Assembly: GCF_022539665.2 (NCBI RefSeq)
Contig: NC_081331.1
Coordinates: forward strand, 13,300,638-13,364,637
Source: Daphnia carinata
Lineage: Eukaryota > Arthropoda > Branchiopoda > Diplostraca > Daphniidae
Reading direction: 5' to 3'
DNA: 64,000 bases
The notes under the pieces are model-generated. The model saw nothing but the letters and a program-made list of their open reading frames with translations. It was not told the origin of the DNA and did no database searches. The position numbers were made by a program, and so were the translations under genes. This document shows positions 63,140 to 64,000 of the stretch, piece by piece (the first letter of the stretch is position 1; every line of letters begins with the position of its first letter).

Positions 63140-64000
63140 TCAGTCAAAGTATTTATCCAATTTAAGACGTGGAGCTATGTTCATGGCCTGAAGTTCCTGG
63201 AATAGCAGTTTGCACGCATACGGAATACGGATGGAAGAAACCGATCCGCTTGATTTGCAATAATGACACCATCCAAAATACCCCATCAGGCCACACTGAT
63301 TGCACACGTCGACATCGAATGCGTCACTGGATATCATTAGCCGCTCCAAAATCAACATGCTTCAAATTAATAGAAAATCTTTAGCTAGTAAAAGAACTTA
63401 GAGGGGTTTCAGTCACTTTAATCTACAAATTATATCGAACCTCGATCCGTATGCAATAAGACAATCACGTTCCATTTCACCGAGACGTAAACCGCCTTCA
63501 CGAGCTCGACCTTCTGTTGGTTGTCGAGTGAGGACAGCTCTTGGTCCACGTGATCGTGCATGCATTTTATCCATCACCATGTGTTTCAATTTTTGATAGT
63601 AAACCTACAACAGGGAAGCATCCACACTTAAAATGCACAACGAAGAAATCATTTACGTTGCCTAATTACTGGTCCAAAATAAATGTAGGCTGTCAGTTGC
63701 TCCCCAGTTGTACCAGACGTCATACACTCTTTGCCTTGATAGTTAAATCCGTGTTTAATGAGTTCTTCACTAACATCTTGAACCTAAAAAATAATAGAAA
63801 CAATTATTAAATGAAAGAATACTGTCGTGAAGAACTTTAGTCAACAGTCAAATGTTACCTTGGACCCTCCAAATGCTGTGCCATAATGAAACTTTCCCTC
63901 TAACACACCGGCTTTTCCAGCTAGTAGTTCGATCAGCTTACCGACAGTCATACGAGATGGAAATCCATGGGGATTCATAATGACATCGGGGCAAATTCCT
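63140..64000 (-). CDS. POLR3B: RNA polymerase III second-largest subunit RPC2 (3' part, runs off the window)
   Basis: Four exons lie in the window, from >64000-63859, 63783-63670, 63604-63441 and 63359-63140; the 5' part is beyond the end. POLR3B forms half of the Pol III active cleft that makes tRNA, 5S and U6 RNA. The fragment reads [20 protein letters not shown], then [56 protein letters not shown] and [20 protein letters not shown]. It ends with the C-terminal zinc ribbon [19 protein letters not shown] and RLKLDKYFD. These match the Pol III rather than the Pol II or Pol I paralogue, for example in the short final tail and the [10 protein letters not shown] finger. All joins are in phase. 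Confidence 0.95.

Overview
The window looks like nuclear DNA of an arthropod, most probably a branchiopod crustacean of the Daphnia type. Genes are split by very short introns (often 55-100 bp) with GT-AG ends, the best-conserved proteins are clearly animal, and two linked engrailed-family homeobox genes are present. The species is an inference; I cannot test it here.

Two halves differ sharply. Positions 1 to about 35,000 are gene-poor and hold only two protein genes that I can support. These are engrailed (plus strand, 11,638-16,845) and invected (minus strand, 31,380-22,951). They are convergent, with 6.1 kb between their stop codons, and are surrounded by long non-coding DNA rich in homopolymers and GA/CT runs. 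Both share an intron at the same codon between the EH2 motif and the homeodomain. In invected a 6-nt microexon (25,390-25,395) can be read in this intron; it adds the Arg-Ser dipeptide typical of invected-class proteins.

Positions about 35,240-38,640 are an AT-rich array of roughly 0.65-0.7 kb repeat units full of perfect hairpins. The left units run opposite to the right ones.

From 39 kb to the end the DNA is gene-dense and housekeeping in character. In order it holds: a secreted serine esterase (-), UTP14 (-), a USP16/45-type deubiquitinase (+), PIGG (-), a sine-oculis-binding-protein homologue (-), mitochondrial ClpP (-), CLYBL (+), RTN4IP1 (-), QRSL1/GatA (+) and the 3' end of POLR3B (-). 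I rebuilt exon chains for each by eye; in every case reading phases close and the ends match the family. UTP14/USP, ClpP/CLYBL and RTN4IP1/QRSL1 are divergent pairs with short shared promoters, and all three promoters carry a GCCATCTAG-type motif resembling CTCF or YY1/Pho sites. ClpP, CLYBL, RTN4IP1 and QRSL1 all act in mitochondria and lie side by side.

I found no CRISPR array, rRNA, convincing tRNA or transposase gene. No wholly new biochemical system is evident. The strongest unusual signals are the invected microexon, the hairpin repeat array and the shared motif of the divergent promoters.
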